NCBI RefSeq assembly: GCF_008763945.1 | Contig: NZ_VTQH01000001.1 | Span: 1,674,110 to 1,738,109, forward strand | DNA: 64,000 nt | Reading direction: 5' to 3' | Source: Microbacterium testaceum StLB037 | GTDB lineage: Bacteria; Actinomycetota; Actinomycetes; Actinomycetales; Microbacteriaceae | In this document: one piece after another, positions 18,879-27,644 of the stretch | How the letters are laid out: each line of letters opens with the position of its first letter | How positions within the stretch are numbered: position 1 is the stretch's first letter | The notes under the pieces: generated by a model | Told to the model about the DNA's origin: nothing | What the model saw: the letters and a program-made list of their open reading frames with translations, nothing else | The model's database searches: none | Translations under genes and position numbers: made by a program

Positions 18879-20056
18879 TGTCGGCGCCGAAGATCGTCCT
18901 CGTCTCGGGGGCTCGCACGCCCATCGGGTCTTTCGGCGGGTCGCTCTCGGGCGTCGACGCGTACGAGCTCGGTGCGGTCGCGGTCTCGGAGGCCCTGCGT
19001 CGCGCCGGAGTCGCCAAGGACGACGTCGACGAGGTCGTCATGGGCTGCATCGCCCAGAACGGCCCCGACGCCTACAACGCGCGCCGCGTCGCGCTCGCCG
19101 CGGGGCTGCCTACGCGCGTGCCCGCTTTCACTGTGAACCGCCTCTGCGGCTCGGGCCTGCAGGCCATCTGGTCGGCGGCGCAGGAGCTGCGCTGGGGCGG
19201 CATCGACGTCGCCGTCGCCGGTGGCGACGAGAGCATGTCTCGCACCCCGTTCCTCGACTACGGTGCGCGCGGCAACTCCCGGCTCGGCGACCGGACGCTG
19301 CTCGACGGCACGCTCGCGATCCTCACCGACCCCTTCAGCGGCCGGCACATGGGGACGACGGCCGAGGTCGTGGCATCCCGATACTCGGTCTCCAGAGAAG
19401 AGCAGGACGCCTTCGCCGTCGAGAGCCAGCGCCGAGCGGCGACAGATGCCGCGCGCGCGGCCTTTGCGGAAGAGATCGTGCCCGTGACCTCCGGCGGCCG
19501 GAAGCCGGTCGAGGTATCGGTCGACGAGCACCCGCGGCCGGGGACGACCAAGGAAGCCCTGGCGGGGCTTCGACCCGCGTTCCAGAAGGACGGTTCGGTG
19601 ACGGCCGGCAACTCCTCGGGCATCAACGACGGTGCTGCGGCGACGGTGCTGATGCGCGAGGACGACGTGCGCGAGCGCGGGCTGACAGGCCTTGCGACCC
19701 TCGAGGCCGTGACCACGGCGGGCGTCGACCCCGAGATCATGGGCTACGCCCCGGTCATCGCGCTGCAGCGCCTGTGGGAGCAGACGGGGCTCACCGCCGC
19801 CGACGTCGACGTGATCGAGCTGAACGAGGCCTTCGCCGCTCAAGCGGTCGCGGTGATCCGCGACGGCGGTCTCGACCCCGAGAAGGTGAATCCGTACGGC
19901 GGCGCGATCGCCCTCGGCCACCCCGTCGGGGCGACGGGCGCGATCCTCACCGTGCGCGCGGCCCTCGACCTGCAGCGCCGCGACCTCGAGTACGCCGTCG
20001 TGACGATGTGCATCGGCGGCGGCCAGGCCCTCGCGGCGTTGTTGCGGCGGTACTGA
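18878..20056 (+). CDS. Acetyl-CoA C-acetyltransferase (thiolase)
   Basis: A 392-residue thiolase. The acyl-accepting Cys is C90 ([11 protein letters not shown]); the His of [15 protein letters not shown] and the second Cys of [13 protein letters not shown] complete the site, and [11 protein letters not shown] is present. The family makes or breaks acetoacetyl-CoA or longer 3-ketoacyl-CoA. Its start is coupled to prpC (TGATG), making it the fifth gene of the propionate operon counting the regulator. This suggests a supply role, for instance releasing propionyl-CoA or acetyl-CoA by thiolysis of 3-ketovaleryl-CoA. The substrate is inferred from context only. Confidence 0.93.
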   Translation: MSAPKIVLVSGARTPIGSFGGSLSGVDAYELGAVAVSEALRRAGVAKDDVDEVVMGCIAQNGPDAYNARRVALAAGLPTRVPAFTVNRLCGSGLQAIWSAAQELRWGGIDVAVAGGDESMSRTPFLDYGARGNSRLGDRTLLDGTLAILTDPFSGRHMGTTAEVVASRYSVSREEQDAFAVESQRRAATDAARAAFAEEIVPVTSGGRKPVEVSVDEHPRPGTTKEALAGLRPAFQKDGSVTAGNSSGINDGAAATVLMREDDVRERGLTGLATLEAVTTAGVDPEIMGYAPVIALQRLWEQTGLTAADVDVIELNEAFAAQAVAVIRDGGLDPEKVNPYGGAIALGHPVGATGAILTVRAALDLQRRDLEYAVVTMCIGGGQALAALLRRY

Positions 20057-20073
20057 CCCGGGGCGCGCGCTCT

Positions 20074-20138
20074 CGCGTGAGGGGTCAGAAACTGTCGCCT
20101 AGCCGCGCTCGAGGCGACAGAAATCGACCCCTCACGCG
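20074..20138. repeat. Intergenic palindromic repeat, family 1, copy c
   Basis: Arms CGCGTGAGGGGTC and GACCCCTCACGCG are perfectly complementary. Inner arms TGTCGCC and GGCGACA surround a 13-base loop beginning TAGCCGCGC. It is the cleanest copy of the family and lies 17 bases after the thiolase stop. Confidence 0.8.
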
Positions 20139-20168
20139 GGGTGCGGGTCCGGCCCGTCCGCTCTCGCG

Positions 20169-20233
20169 CGCGTGAGCGGTCAGAAGTTGTCGCCTAGCCG
20201 CGCCCGGGGCGACAGAAAATGACCTCTCACGCG
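20169..20233. repeat. Intergenic palindromic repeat, family 1, copy d
   Basis: Second tandem copy, 30 bases after copy c and with the same TAGCCGCGC loop. Read on the minus strand it begins GCGTGAGAGGTC, and this TGA is the stop codon of the acetyltransferase gene. It may act as a terminator for both convergent genes. Confidence 0.78.
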
Positions 20234-20661
20234 CGAGGCGCGAGGGTCAGGAACACGTCGACCTCGTCCTCGGAGTCGAGGGTGGAGCCGGCGCGCTCGT
20301 AGAGGCGGCGGGCGGCGCTGCCCCGCAGCACGTTCAGGCGCGTCGCGCCGTCGTGCGGTTCGGTCAGCACCTGTGCCAGCACGGCGCCGCCGACGCCGAG
20401 ACCTTGGAGAGCGGAAGCCAGGTAGAAATGCTCGATCCAGCGGGTCGCTCCGTCGGGTCGGGCCGTGATCGAGCCGGCATCCGCCCCGTCCACGACGATG
20501 ATCCGCGTCCACTCCGGGTCGAAGCCGTCGCGCAGGCGCTGGCGCACCCGCTGCTCGTCGAAGCGCCCCAGGCGCTCGAGGTCGGCGCGCAGCACCTCGG
20601 CGCGCAGCTCGACGAGCCACTCGATGTCACCGGCGACGGCCGGGCGCAGGCGGAAGTTCAC
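20227..20661 (-). CDS. GNAT family N-acetyltransferase
   Basis: A 144-residue acetyltransferase. The acetyl-CoA-binding core is LQGLGVGGAVLAQVL, and the opening NFRLRPAVAGDIEWLVELR is typical of the family. I prefer the GTG at 20661 over the ATG one codon upstream, because the -10 TAGGGT ends 6 bases before the GTG, the spacing seen at other leaderless genes here. The stop codon is inside a palindromic repeat. No partner gene shares its operon. The substrate is unknown. Confidence 0.87.
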   Translation of the reverse strand: MNFRLRPAVAGDIEWLVELRAEVLRADLERLGRFDEQRVRQRLRDGFDPEWTRIIVVDGADAGSITARPDGATRWIEHFYLASALQGLGVGGAVLAQVLTEPHDGATRLNVLRGSAARRLYERAGSTLDSEDEVDVFLTLAPRA

Positions 20662-20667
20662 CATTCG

Positions 20668-20673
20668 ACCCTA
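20668..20673 (-). promoter_or_regulatory. -10 element TAGGGT for the GNAT gene
   Basis: Read on the minus strand, TAGGGT is 6 bases before the GTG at 20661 and only 3 bases before the ATG at 20664. The spacing favours the GTG as a leaderless start. Confidence 0.55.
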
Positions 20674-20726
20674 GATCCGCGTGCGTCGCCGGATTCGGCT
20701 ACGCACGCGAGGGGCGGCAGCCGCGG

Positions 20727-20732
20727 GATACT
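20727..20732 (+). promoter_or_regulatory. -10 element GATACT for the S51 peptidase-like gene
   Basis: GATACT ends 6 bases before the GTG at 20739; there is no ribosome binding site. Confidence 0.55.
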
Positions 20733-20738
20733 GGGCGC

Positions 20739-21470
20739 GTGAGTGTTCATCTGCTCGGCGGTGGCCGTGACGTCGACCGCTGCGGCGACCTGCTGCGTCC
20801 TTTCGTCGCCGAGGCGCGACAGCGAGCCGCGGATCGCGCGCCCGTGATCGCGCTGCTGCTCGTGCTCGAAGCCGACGACGATTCGTCGGTCGCGCGTTTC
20901 ACGGCGATGCTCGAGGCGGCGGGCGCCACCGCGGCGGAGATCCGCGTCGTGGCGATCGTCGAGGGCGAGGTCTACGGCACCGCGGCGCTCGAGGCGGATG
21001 CCCTGTTCGTCGGCGGTGGCCTCACCCCGGCGTATCTGAGAGCGTTCGGGGAGATTCGGGATGCCGTGACCGCGCGCGTCCGCGAGGGAGTCCCGTACGC
21101 GGGTTTCTCGGCCGGCGCGGCCATTGCGGCGGGCCCCGCGCTCGTCGGCGGATATCGCGTCCGCGGGGTCGAGGTCGGTTCCGAGGACGCGGCCGAGGAG
21201 CTCGACGAGGTCGAGGTGCGCCCGGGCCTCGGGCTTCTGGACTTCGCCGTCGACGTGCACGCCGCGCAGTGGGGGACCCTGTCGCGCCTCGTCGCCGCGA
21301 TCGACGCGGGCCTCGTGGGCGACGGCGTGGCCGTCGACGAGCACACGGCCCTCGTGATCTCGGCGCAGGCGGCCCCGGCCGTCCGGGGCAGCGGGCAGGT
21401 CTGGCGCGTGGAGTCCGCGGCATCCGGGGTACACGTCCAGGTGCTTCGCGCAGACGCCGCACCCGCGTGA
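20739..21470 (+). CDS. Peptidase S51 / dipeptidase E-like protein
   Basis: A 243-residue protein of the type 1 glutamine amidotransferase-like fold. The nucleophile elbow GFSAGAAI carries Ser where amidotransferases have Cys, which places it with dipeptidase E and cyanophycinase-like serine peptidases. ADALFVGGGLTPAYLRAF and the His of FAVDVHAAQWG supply other conserved positions. Enzymes of this family cleave Asp-X or beta-Asp dipeptides. The GTG start follows GATACT by 6 bases. The stop TGA belongs to a palindromic repeat. The actual substrate is not evident. Confidence 0.85.
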   Translation: MSVHLLGGGRDVDRCGDLLRPFVAEARQRAADRAPVIALLLVLEADDDSSVARFTAMLEAAGATAAEIRVVAIVEGEVYGTAALEADALFVGGGLTPAYLRAFGEIRDAVTARVREGVPYAGFSAGAAIAAGPALVGGYRVRGVEVGSEDAAEELDEVEVRPGLGLLDFAVDVHAAQWGTLSRLVAAIDAGLVGDGVAVDEHTALVISAQAAPAVRGSGQVWRVESAASGVHVQVLRADAAPA

Positions 21471-21528
21471 GGGGTCGATAAGTGTCGCCTCCCGCGCGTC
21501 CGGGCGACACTTTCTGACCCCTCGCGCG
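21464..21528. repeat. Intergenic palindromic repeat, family 1, copy e
   Basis: Begins CGCGTGAGGGGTC, whose TGA is the stop codon of the S51 gene, and ends GACCCCTCGCGCG. Inner arms are GTGTCGCC and GGGCGACAC. Confidence 0.78.
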
Positions 21529-21532
21529 AACG

Positions 21533-21568
21533 GGAACGGCCCCCACCCCGAAGGGTGAGGGCCGTTCC
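21533..21568. terminator. Hairpin terminator between the convergent S51 and nucleotidase genes
   Basis: GGAACGGCCCCCACCC pairs with GGGTGAGGGCCGTTCC around a 4-base loop, with one mismatch. It sits exactly in the convergent gap and should stop transcription from both sides. Confidence 0.75.
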
Positions 21569-21579
21569 GGTGTCCAGTG

Positions 21580-24500
21580 TCAGACGGTGTGGCGGCGGCG
21601 CAGGGCGAAGGCGAGACCGCCCGCGACCACGAGCATGCCGCCTGCGAGGGCGATGCCCCAGGGGGCCTCAGCACCCGTGGTGGCGAGGGTGCCCTTGCGG
21701 ACGACCTCGATCGCGAGCGCGGGGAGCACCGTCCCGTCGGCGCGGGTGATGACCACCGTGTGCGAACCGGGGGTGAGCCCCGCGGGTACGCTCACCCGGA
21801 AGGACACGGCACCCGACGCGTCGGCTGCGGGGATCCCCGTGATCACGATCGGCGTGCTGTTCAGCGTCGCCGTCAGCTGCTCACCGGCGTTCAGCCCCGA
21901 GACGGTCACCGTGAACGATCCGCCCTGCTCCACCCGGGTGGCGCTCGCGCTGACCTTCACCGAGGCCGACGGCGAAGCCGTGGGGCTGCCGGAGGGCTGA
22001 CCCGTGGGGCTGGTCGTCGGGCTCGTGGTGGTCGTCGGGGTCGGCGTCGGGGTGGAGGTCCCCTCGTCGACGGGCTTCGAACCGACCAGGTACGCCCGAC
22101 CCAGCGGCGATGGGGCGATGCTCTTCTTCGCGGTGAAGAAGTCGACCGTCGCCTGCAGGTCGATCTGGCCCGAGTCGGCCTTGCTCGTGCCCTGGGCGAA
22201 GGCGGTGAAGTTGTCGCCGCCGGCCGCCAGGAACGAGTTGGTCACGACGCGGTACGACGCCTTGTCGTCGATCGCCGTGCCGTTCAGCTGGACGGACGTG
22301 ATGTGCGAGCCCGTGGCCGCGGCCGGGTCGTACTCGAAGGTGAAGCCCTTCGAGACGCCGAGGGCGAGCACCGGTCGCGCGGCACCCGAGGGCTGCCACT
22401 GCTGCTCGAGCACCTGCTTCAGCTGCGCCCCCGTGAGCGACAGCGTCACCAGGGTGTTGCCGAAGGGCTGCACGTTCGCCGCCTCGCGGTACGAGACCGA
22501 GCCGTTGTCGGAGCCGTACAGCAGGTCGGCGCGCAGGCCGCCGGGGTTCATGAACGCGATCTGCGCATCCTGGCCGTTGAACGAGGGGTTCTCGCTCGTC
22601 GCCCAGAGGTAGACGTCGGCCACGGTGTTGCCGAGGGTGGAGTACGCCCCGCGGTCCTCACCGCCCGAGCTGTTCTTCGCGCGGGTGATGTCGGCGGTGA
22701 TCTTGCCCACCTCGACCTGGCCCTTCACGTCAGCGGTGGCCTTGGCATCCGCCACGATCTTCGCCGTCGCGGCCTGCGGGTAGGCGATGTACTGCGTCAC
22801 CGCGGGGTCGAGCAGCGCGCGCACTCCGGGCGTGATCGAGGAGAGCTTGCCGTTCGAATCCAGATCGATGTCGAGCGTGCCGAGGTTCGTTCCGTACGAG
22901 CCGGTCTGGATGACCGAGCGCCCGCCGATGGTGCACGAGTACTTCTGGTGCGTGTGCGCCGAGACGATCGCGTTCACATCGGCCGACGCGCCGCGGACGA
23001 CGGAGCCGAAGTCGCTCGACTCGGTCGCGATCGTGGCGCAGTCCGTACTCTCGGAGCCGTCGTGGACCAGGACGATGACGATGTCGGCACCCGCCGCGCG
23101 GGCGTTCTTCGCCTCGCGGTTGATGGCCTCGGTCTCGTCGCCGAATTCGATCGTGGTGATCTTCGACGGGTCGACCATGCCCGCGGTCTGGGGCGTCACG
23201 GTGCCGACGAAGGCGACCTTCGTGGTGCCGACCTGCTTGATCGTGTACGGCTTGAGGGCGGGGGTCTTCGTGCCCTTGGTGTAGACGTTCGCCCCGAGGG
23301 CGAAGTCGCTCGACGCGCCCGTGTTGCCGCCGTACGCCGGGATGACCCGATCGGTCAGGTCGGCGAAGCCGCGGTCGAATTCGTGGTTGCCGACCGCGCT
23401 GACGTCGAGCGTCGCGGCCTTCAAAGCCTTGATCGTCGGGGTGTCCTGGTCGATGAACGATTCGAAGGCGCTCGCGCCGATGTTGTCGCCGGCCGACACG
23501 AACAGCGTGTTCGGGTTCTGCTGGCGGTACTTCTCGACCGCCCCGGCGAGAACGCCGGCACCCGCCACGCCCCCGGTCTCCTGCAGCAGGCGACCGTGGA
23601 AGTCGTTGATCGTGAGGATCTGCAGGTCGGGCGTCTTCGGCTGCGTCGGGCGCACCTCGAACACGGTGGTGGTGCCCGAGACCTCGTTGCCGGTGACCAA
23701 CAGCGGCACGCCGGTGGGCGAGCGCAGGGCCGAGACGAAGGCGATGCCTTCGGGGCCGAGGTCGCCCGACGCGGCGGTCTTGACGTCCGCTGCGGCGTTG
23801 CGGTTGTTGACGTAGGTGACGTACGTCGCCTTGGTCGGGTCGGTGATGTCGTAGACCATCACTCCACCCGCGCGCTCGAGGCCGATGAAGGCGTAGGTGC
23901 GGCCGTCGACCACGCCGATCGTGACGTTCTCGGGCTCCGGGCCTTTGTCGTCGCTGCGGTCGTCGACGGTGTTGTTGTCGTTCGAGACGTTGAACAGCTG
24001 CGGGGCGACCTCCTTGAGCTTCTGCTCGAACTGGTCGCCCGAGTCGAAGACGAGCGCACCCTTGGTGTCCCAGATCGAGAACGAGCGGCCGCCGTAGGCG
24101 TACAGCTCGCTGTAGCAACCGTCCGCGGTCTTGCCGAGGTCGGTGACGACCTTCAGCCGGCCGAGGTCGGTGTCGGCCGAGCGGCCGGCCAGAGGCGAGG
24201 TGGCGCAAACGGCGCCGAGGCCGTTCTTGCCGAGGTCTTTCACGCGGGCCTCGTCGGTGAACGTTCCCCACTCGCGGCCGTCGCCTTCGTTCGCGGTGAC
24301 GAGGTAGGTCGTCGCCTTGCCGTTGGCGGTCGCCGAGTACGACGCGATCCCGTCCGGCATGTACAGGCCCTTCAGCCCCTGCACCGTCCGGATGTTCACG
24401 CCGTCCTTGTCGCTGGGGTCGAGTCCGACGGTGCCCCAGTCCTTGTACCCCAGGGGCAGGATGCCGGTCACCTCGGCCTTCGTCAGATCCACGGTCGCGA

Positions 24501-25326
24501 CGGCATTGTTATCCTGCAGGGTGACGTAGGCGACGGTGCCATCGGTGGTGATGTACTCGGGCTCGAGGTTGCGCGAGACGCGGTTGGTCGACAGGGTCGC
24601 GGCATCCTGCCCCGGGGCGGCGACGTCGGGGCCGAAGACGCGCACCCTGGAGTCGAGCGTCTTGCTGCCGCCGGGCTCGAAAGCGCGGAAGCCCGCCGTC
24701 TTGACGGCGCTCTGCGCGGGGGCGGCCAGGGCGGACGACAGTGCGATGACGCTGACCGAGCCCTCGGGATCGACCGAGAAGTCCGCCGCCGGCTCGCCCT
24801 CGTTGGCGACGACGGCGTAGGAGCCGTCCTTCGAGAAGGTCACCATGTCAGGGAGAGCGCCGACGGTGACCTCGCCGAGCTTCGCGCTCGCGGCATCCGT
24901 TTTGTTGGCGTCGAAGAAGACCAGGTGACCGGGGTCGGTCTTCGTGGTGGCCTCGAAGGCGATGACGCCCAGACCGTCGTCGCGGACCGCGACCGAGTTG
25001 GCGACCCCGTTCGAGGAGATGTCGAAGAGCTTGACCGGTTTCTTGGGGTCGCGGTTGTCGAGCACCGTGACCGTGCCCGCCTGCGCGTTGACGACGAAGA
25101 GGCGGTCGCGATAGGCCTGGACGATCTCGGCCGCGGATTCCTTGTAGATGCCGGTGTCGTAGGAGCCGACCGGGGTGACCGACAGGGCCGCGCCGGGGGC
25201 GCTATTCGAGACGGGCTGGGGGACGATCGCGGCGGAGGCCGCGGTGGCGCTCGACAGGGCGAGCGCACACACCGCCGCGGTCGTCGCGGTGAACGCGGCG
25301 GCGCGGCGGAGGAGGGTCGAAGGCAT
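21580..25326 (-). CDS. Cell-wall-anchored choice-of-anchor I / 5'-nucleotidase fusion
   Basis: A 1248-residue surface protein. A signal peptide (about 1-33) is followed by a choice-of-anchor I domain (about 35-560, a beta-propeller-like region with repeated LFVVNAQAGTVTVLDN and YAVVANEGEPAADF strands). Next is a 5'-nucleotidase/UshA metallophosphatase (about 565-790: ILTINDFHGRL, SAGDNIGASA, GNHEFDRG, VSAHTHQKY) and its C-terminal substrate domain (to about 1080). A Thr/Pro-rich linker, an Ig-like domain and an LATTG sorting signal (1214-1218) with a membrane helix and RRR end complete it. It would release phosphate and nucleosides from nucleotides outside the cell, anchored by a class E sortase. 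The ATG at 25326 is set by the signal peptide; the longer open frame upstream has no such start. Confidence 0.92.
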   Translation of the reverse strand: MPSTLLRRAAAFTATTAAVCALALSSATAASAAIVPQPVSNSAPGAALSVTPVGSYDTGIYKESAAEIVQAYRDRLFVVNAQAGTVTVLDNRDPKKPVKLFDISSNGVANSVAVRDDGLGVIAFEATTKTDPGHLVFFDANKTDAASAKLGEVTVGALPDMVTFSKDGSYAVVANEGEPAADFSVDPEGSVSVIALSSALAAPAQSAVKTAGFRAFEPGGSKTLDSRVRVFGPDVAAPGQDAATLSTNRVSRNLEPEYITTDGTVAYVTLQDNNAVATVDLTKAEVTGILPLGYKDWGTVGLDPSDKDGVNIRTVQGLKGLYMPDGIASYSATANGKATTYLVTANEGDGREWGTFTDEARVKDLGKNGLGAVCATSPLAGRSADTDLGRLKVVTDLGKTADGCYSELYAYGGRSFSIWDTKGALVFDSGDQFEQKLKEVAPQLFNVSNDNNTVDDRSDDKGPEPENVTIGVVDGRTYAFIGLERAGGVMVYDITDPTKATYVTYVNNRNAAADVKTAASGDLGPEGIAFVSALRSPTGVPLLVTGNEVSGTTTVFEVRPTQPKTPDLQILTINDFHGRLLQETGGVAGAGVLAGAVEKYRQQNPNTLFVSAGDNIGASAFESFIDQDTPTIKALKAATLDVSAVGNHEFDRGFADLTDRVIPAYGGNTGASSDFALGANVYTKGTKTPALKPYTIKQVGTTKVAFVGTVTPQTAGMVDPSKITTIEFGDETEAINREAKNARAAGADIVIVLVHDGSESTDCATIATESSDFGSVVRGASADVNAIVSAHTHQKYSCTIGGRSVIQTGSYGTNLGTLDIDLDSNGKLSSITPGVRALLDPAVTQYIAYPQAATAKIVADAKATADVKGQVEVGKITADITRAKNSSGGEDRGAYSTLGNTVADVYLWATSENPSFNGQDAQIAFMNPGGLRADLLYGSDNGSVSYREAANVQPFGNTLVTLSLTGAQLKQVLEQQWQPSGAARPVLALGVSKGFTFEYDPAAATGSHITSVQLNGTAIDDKASYRVVTNSFLAAGGDNFTAFAQGTSKADSGQIDLQATVDFFTAKKSIAPSPLGRAYLVGSKPVDEGTSTPTPTPTTTTSPTTSPTGQPSGSPTASPSASVKVSASATRVEQGGSFTVTVSGLNAGEQLTATLNSTPIVITGIPAADASGAVSFRVSVPAGLTPGSHTVVITRADGTVLPALAIEVVRKGTLATTGAEAPWGIALAGGMLVVAGGLAFALRRRHTV

Positions 25327-25384
25327 GGCTGTGTCCTCGGGTTCGGGTGGGGATGTGATCCGCGCGGGCGGCGCGATCATGTGA

Positions 25385-25417
25385 ATTTTGCCTGGGGTCC
25401 GTGACATCCCGGTGAAC
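25385..25417 (-). promoter_or_regulatory. Candidate promoter with PHO-box-like repeat for the nucleotidase
   Basis: On the minus strand CAAAAT (25385-25390) could be a -10. No recognisable -35 exists; that position holds GTTCACCGGGA followed by TGTCACGGACC, resembling the 11-base direct repeat units (GTTCACC core) of actinobacterial PhoP sites. Only the first unit is a good match. Confidence 0.35.
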
Positions 25418-25464
25418 GGGGAGGGAACGCGGCGGCGGCGGGCCCCGGTCGCCTCGAGCGGTCC

Positions 25465-25470
25465 TACGCT
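25465..25470 (+). promoter_or_regulatory. -10 element TACGCT for the VIT-family gene
   Basis: TACGCT ends 6 bases before the ATG at 25477, with no ribosome binding site. Confidence 0.55.
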
Positions 25471-25476
25471 CAGTCC

Positions 25477-26211
25477 ATGAGCGAGAACCTGCCCGCGGCG
25501 ACCCCCGGTGCGCACCCCGACGAGCCGCATCGCCAGGGGCTCTCGCAACGCCTGAACTGGCTTCGCGCCGGCGTCCTCGGCGCCAACGACGGCATCGTCT
25601 CGACCGCCGCCGTCGTCGTCGGGGTCGCGGGGGCGACCAGCGACACCGGGCCGGTGCTCATCGCGGGCCTCGCCGCTCTCGTCGGCGGGGCCATCTCGAT
25701 GGCGCTGGGCGAGTACGTCTCGGTGTCCAGCCAGCGCGACAGCGAGCACGCGCTCATCCAGAAGGAGAAGCGCGAGCTCGCCGACGACCCCGAGACCGAG
25801 TTCGCCGAGCTGATCGGTCTGTACGAGGCGCAAGGGCTCTCGCGCGACACCGCGACGCGCGTGGCGACCGAGCTCACGGCATCCGACGCCCTCAAAGCCC
25901 ACCTGTCGGTCGAGCTGAACATCGACGCCGACGACGTGGCGAGTCCGTGGGCGGCGGCACTGGCCTCGGCCGTGGCGTTCACGATCGGCGCTGTATTGCC
26001 GCTGCTGACGATCCTGCTGGCCCCCGCCGAGGTGCGCGTGCCGCTCACCTTTGTGTCGGTGCTCGTCGCGCTGGCCATCACCGGGTACGTCGCCGCGTGG
26101 ATCGGCGGTGCGCGCCGGGGCCGCGCGATCCTGCGGACCGTCATCGGCGGGGCGCTCGCGCTCGCGGCCACCTACGCGGTCGGGGCCCTTTTCGGCGCCT
26201 CGTCCGCATAA
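25477..26211 (+). CDS. VIT1/CCC1 family iron/manganese transporter
   Basis: A 244-residue membrane protein with the family opening NWLRAGVLGANDGIVSTAAVVVGVAGAT and a second conserved helix containing GGAISMALGEYVSVSSQRDSE. Between them and the last three helices is a hydrophilic helical segment (about 85-155) that in plant VIT1 binds metal. The family moves Fe2+ or Mn2+ out of the cytosol. The start is leaderless. The gene is alone, and no iron or manganese regulator site is obvious in front of it. Confidence 0.9.
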   Translation: MSENLPAATPGAHPDEPHRQGLSQRLNWLRAGVLGANDGIVSTAAVVVGVAGATSDTGPVLIAGLAALVGGAISMALGEYVSVSSQRDSEHALIQKEKRELADDPETEFAELIGLYEAQGLSRDTATRVATELTASDALKAHLSVELNIDADDVASPWAAALASAVAFTIGAVLPLLTILLAPAEVRVPLTFVSVLVALAITGYVAAWIGGARRGRAILRTVIGGALALAATYAVGALFGASSA

Positions 26212-26228
26212 TCGACCCCTCTATTAAT

Positions 26229-26250
26229 TAGTAGGACGTCCAGCTATTCT
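26229..26250 (+). promoter_or_regulatory. Operator palindrome and -10 ahead of the acyl-CoA dehydrogenase
   Basis: TAGTAGGACGTCCAGCTA (26229-26246) is a palindrome with a perfect GGACGTCC centre and TAG/CTA ends. TATTCT (26245-26250) is the likely -10, so a protein bound here would cover the -35/-10 region. GAAGGAG precedes the ATG at 26292. Confidence 0.5.
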
Positions 26251-26291
26251 GGAGAGCGCGACGACGCCGTCGCCTCACGAAGGAGAGCCGC

Positions 26292-27470
26292 ATGGACACC
26301 ACCCCTGCTCCCGCGCTCGACGTCGTGTCCGGCAGCACCCTGTCGGCCGACGAGCGCACCGCCATCCTCGACGCCGTGCGCGACTTCGCCGCCACGGAGC
26401 TCGCTCCGCACACCCTCGAATGGGATGCCGAGAAGCACTTCCCCCGCGACGTGCTGCGCCGCGCCGGGGAGCTGGGTCTCGGCGGCGTCTACGTCAACGA
26501 CGACGTGGGCGGCGCCGGGTTGTCGCGCGCGGATGCGGTCGCGATCTTCGAGGAGCTCGCGTACGGCGACCCGACGGTAACGGCCTACATCACCATCCAC
26601 AACATGGTCGCGTGGATGATCGACACCTACGGCACGCCCGAGCAGCGCGAGCGGTGGTTGCCGTCGCTGGTGGCCATGGACGATCTCGGCGCCTACTGCC
26701 TCACCGAGCCGGGCGCCGGGTCGGATGCCGCCGCGATCACCACCTCCGCGATCCGGCACGGCGACACCTACGTGCTGACCGGCGTGAAGCAGTTCATCTC
26801 GGGCGCCGGCGAGGCCAGCGTCTACGTCGTCATGGCGCGCACGGGCGAGCCGGGGGCGCGCGGGATCAGCGCCTTCGTCGTGCCGGCCGACGCCGAGGGC
26901 CTGTCATTCGGGCCGAACGAGAGGAAGATGGGCTGGAACGCCCAACCCACTCGGCCCGTCATCCTCGACGAGGTGCGCGTACCCGCCGAGAACCTCCTCG
27001 GTGGGGAGGGGCGCGGCTTCTCGATCGCCATGACCGCGCTCAACGGCGGTCGGCTCAACATCGCCACCTGCTCGATCGGCGGAGCGCGATGGGCGCTCGA
27101 TCGTGCCGTCGCGTATGTGCACGAGCGCTTCACGTTCGGTGAAGCCCTGAGCGAGAAGCAGTCCGTCGTGTTTGCCGTGGCCGACATGGCGACCGAGCTC
27201 GAAGCCGCGCGGCTGCTCGTGCGCGATGCGGCGACCGCGCTGGATTCGAAGACTCCGGATGCCGCGACCCGGTGCGCCATGGCGAAGCGGTTCGCGACCG
27301 ACGTGGGCTTCCGGGTCGCCAACGAGGCGCTGCAGCTGCACGGCGGCTATGGATACCTGCAGGACTACGGGATCGAGAAGGTCGTGCGCGACCTGCGCGT
27401 GCACCAGATCCTGGAGGGGACCAACGAGATCATGCGGCTCATCGTGGGCCGCAGCGTCCTCGCGGCCTGA
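26292..27470 (+). CDS. Acyl-CoA dehydrogenase
   Basis: A 392-residue flavoprotein. FAD and substrate motifs are seen at AYCLTEPGAGSDAAAI, and the catalytic base is the Glu of LEGTNEIMRLIVGR near the C-terminus. GGYGYLQDYGIEKVVRD is the conserved pre-base region. It oxidises an acyl-CoA to the 2-enoyl-CoA and passes electrons to ETF, whose genes lie 2 kb downstream. The sequence style resembles isobutyryl-CoA or short/branched-chain dehydrogenases, but chain preference is not certain. A clear ribosome binding site and an operator-like palindrome precede it. Confidence 0.94.
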   Translation: MDTTPAPALDVVSGSTLSADERTAILDAVRDFAATELAPHTLEWDAEKHFPRDVLRRAGELGLGGVYVNDDVGGAGLSRADAVAIFEELAYGDPTVTAYITIHNMVAWMIDTYGTPEQRERWLPSLVAMDDLGAYCLTEPGAGSDAAAITTSAIRHGDTYVLTGVKQFISGAGEASVYVVMARTGEPGARGISAFVVPADAEGLSFGPNERKMGWNAQPTRPVILDEVRVPAENLLGGEGRGFSIAMTALNGGRLNIATCSIGGARWALDRAVAYVHERFTFGEALSEKQSVVFAVADMATELEAARLLVRDAATALDSKTPDAATRCAMAKRFATDVGFRVANEALQLHGGYGYLQDYGIEKVVRDLRVHQILEGTNEIMRLIVGRSVLAA

Positions 27471-27488
27471 GGTGCAGACTTTCCGGTT

Positions 27489-27507
27489 CGGGGCGGAATC
27501 CGCCCCG
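27489..27507 (+). terminator. Compact GC hairpin after the acyl-CoA dehydrogenase
   Basis: CGGGGCGG-AAT-CCGCCCCG is a perfect 8-bp stem with a 3-base loop, 18 bases after the stop. It probably attenuates read-through into the enoyl-CoA hydratase gene, which begins 138 bases later. Confidence 0.55.
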
Positions 27508-27644
27508 GACGCTCACGGGGTGGCCGGTGAGGCGACGTCGCCGACGCGTCGCGGCAAGACCCTGGGGCGATGTCGGCGGTGCGTGCGACCATCTCAGGGC
27601 GGGCGCAACCGCTCCGACCATTCTTCGACACGACGGGAGCACTG

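Noticed and set aside
21577..25404. A 1275-codon plus-strand frame over the nucleotidase
   Set aside because: It is the antisense shadow of the nucleotidase gene, rich in Arg and Val, with no motif, whereas the minus strand has a signal peptide, metallophosphatase motifs and a sorting signal.
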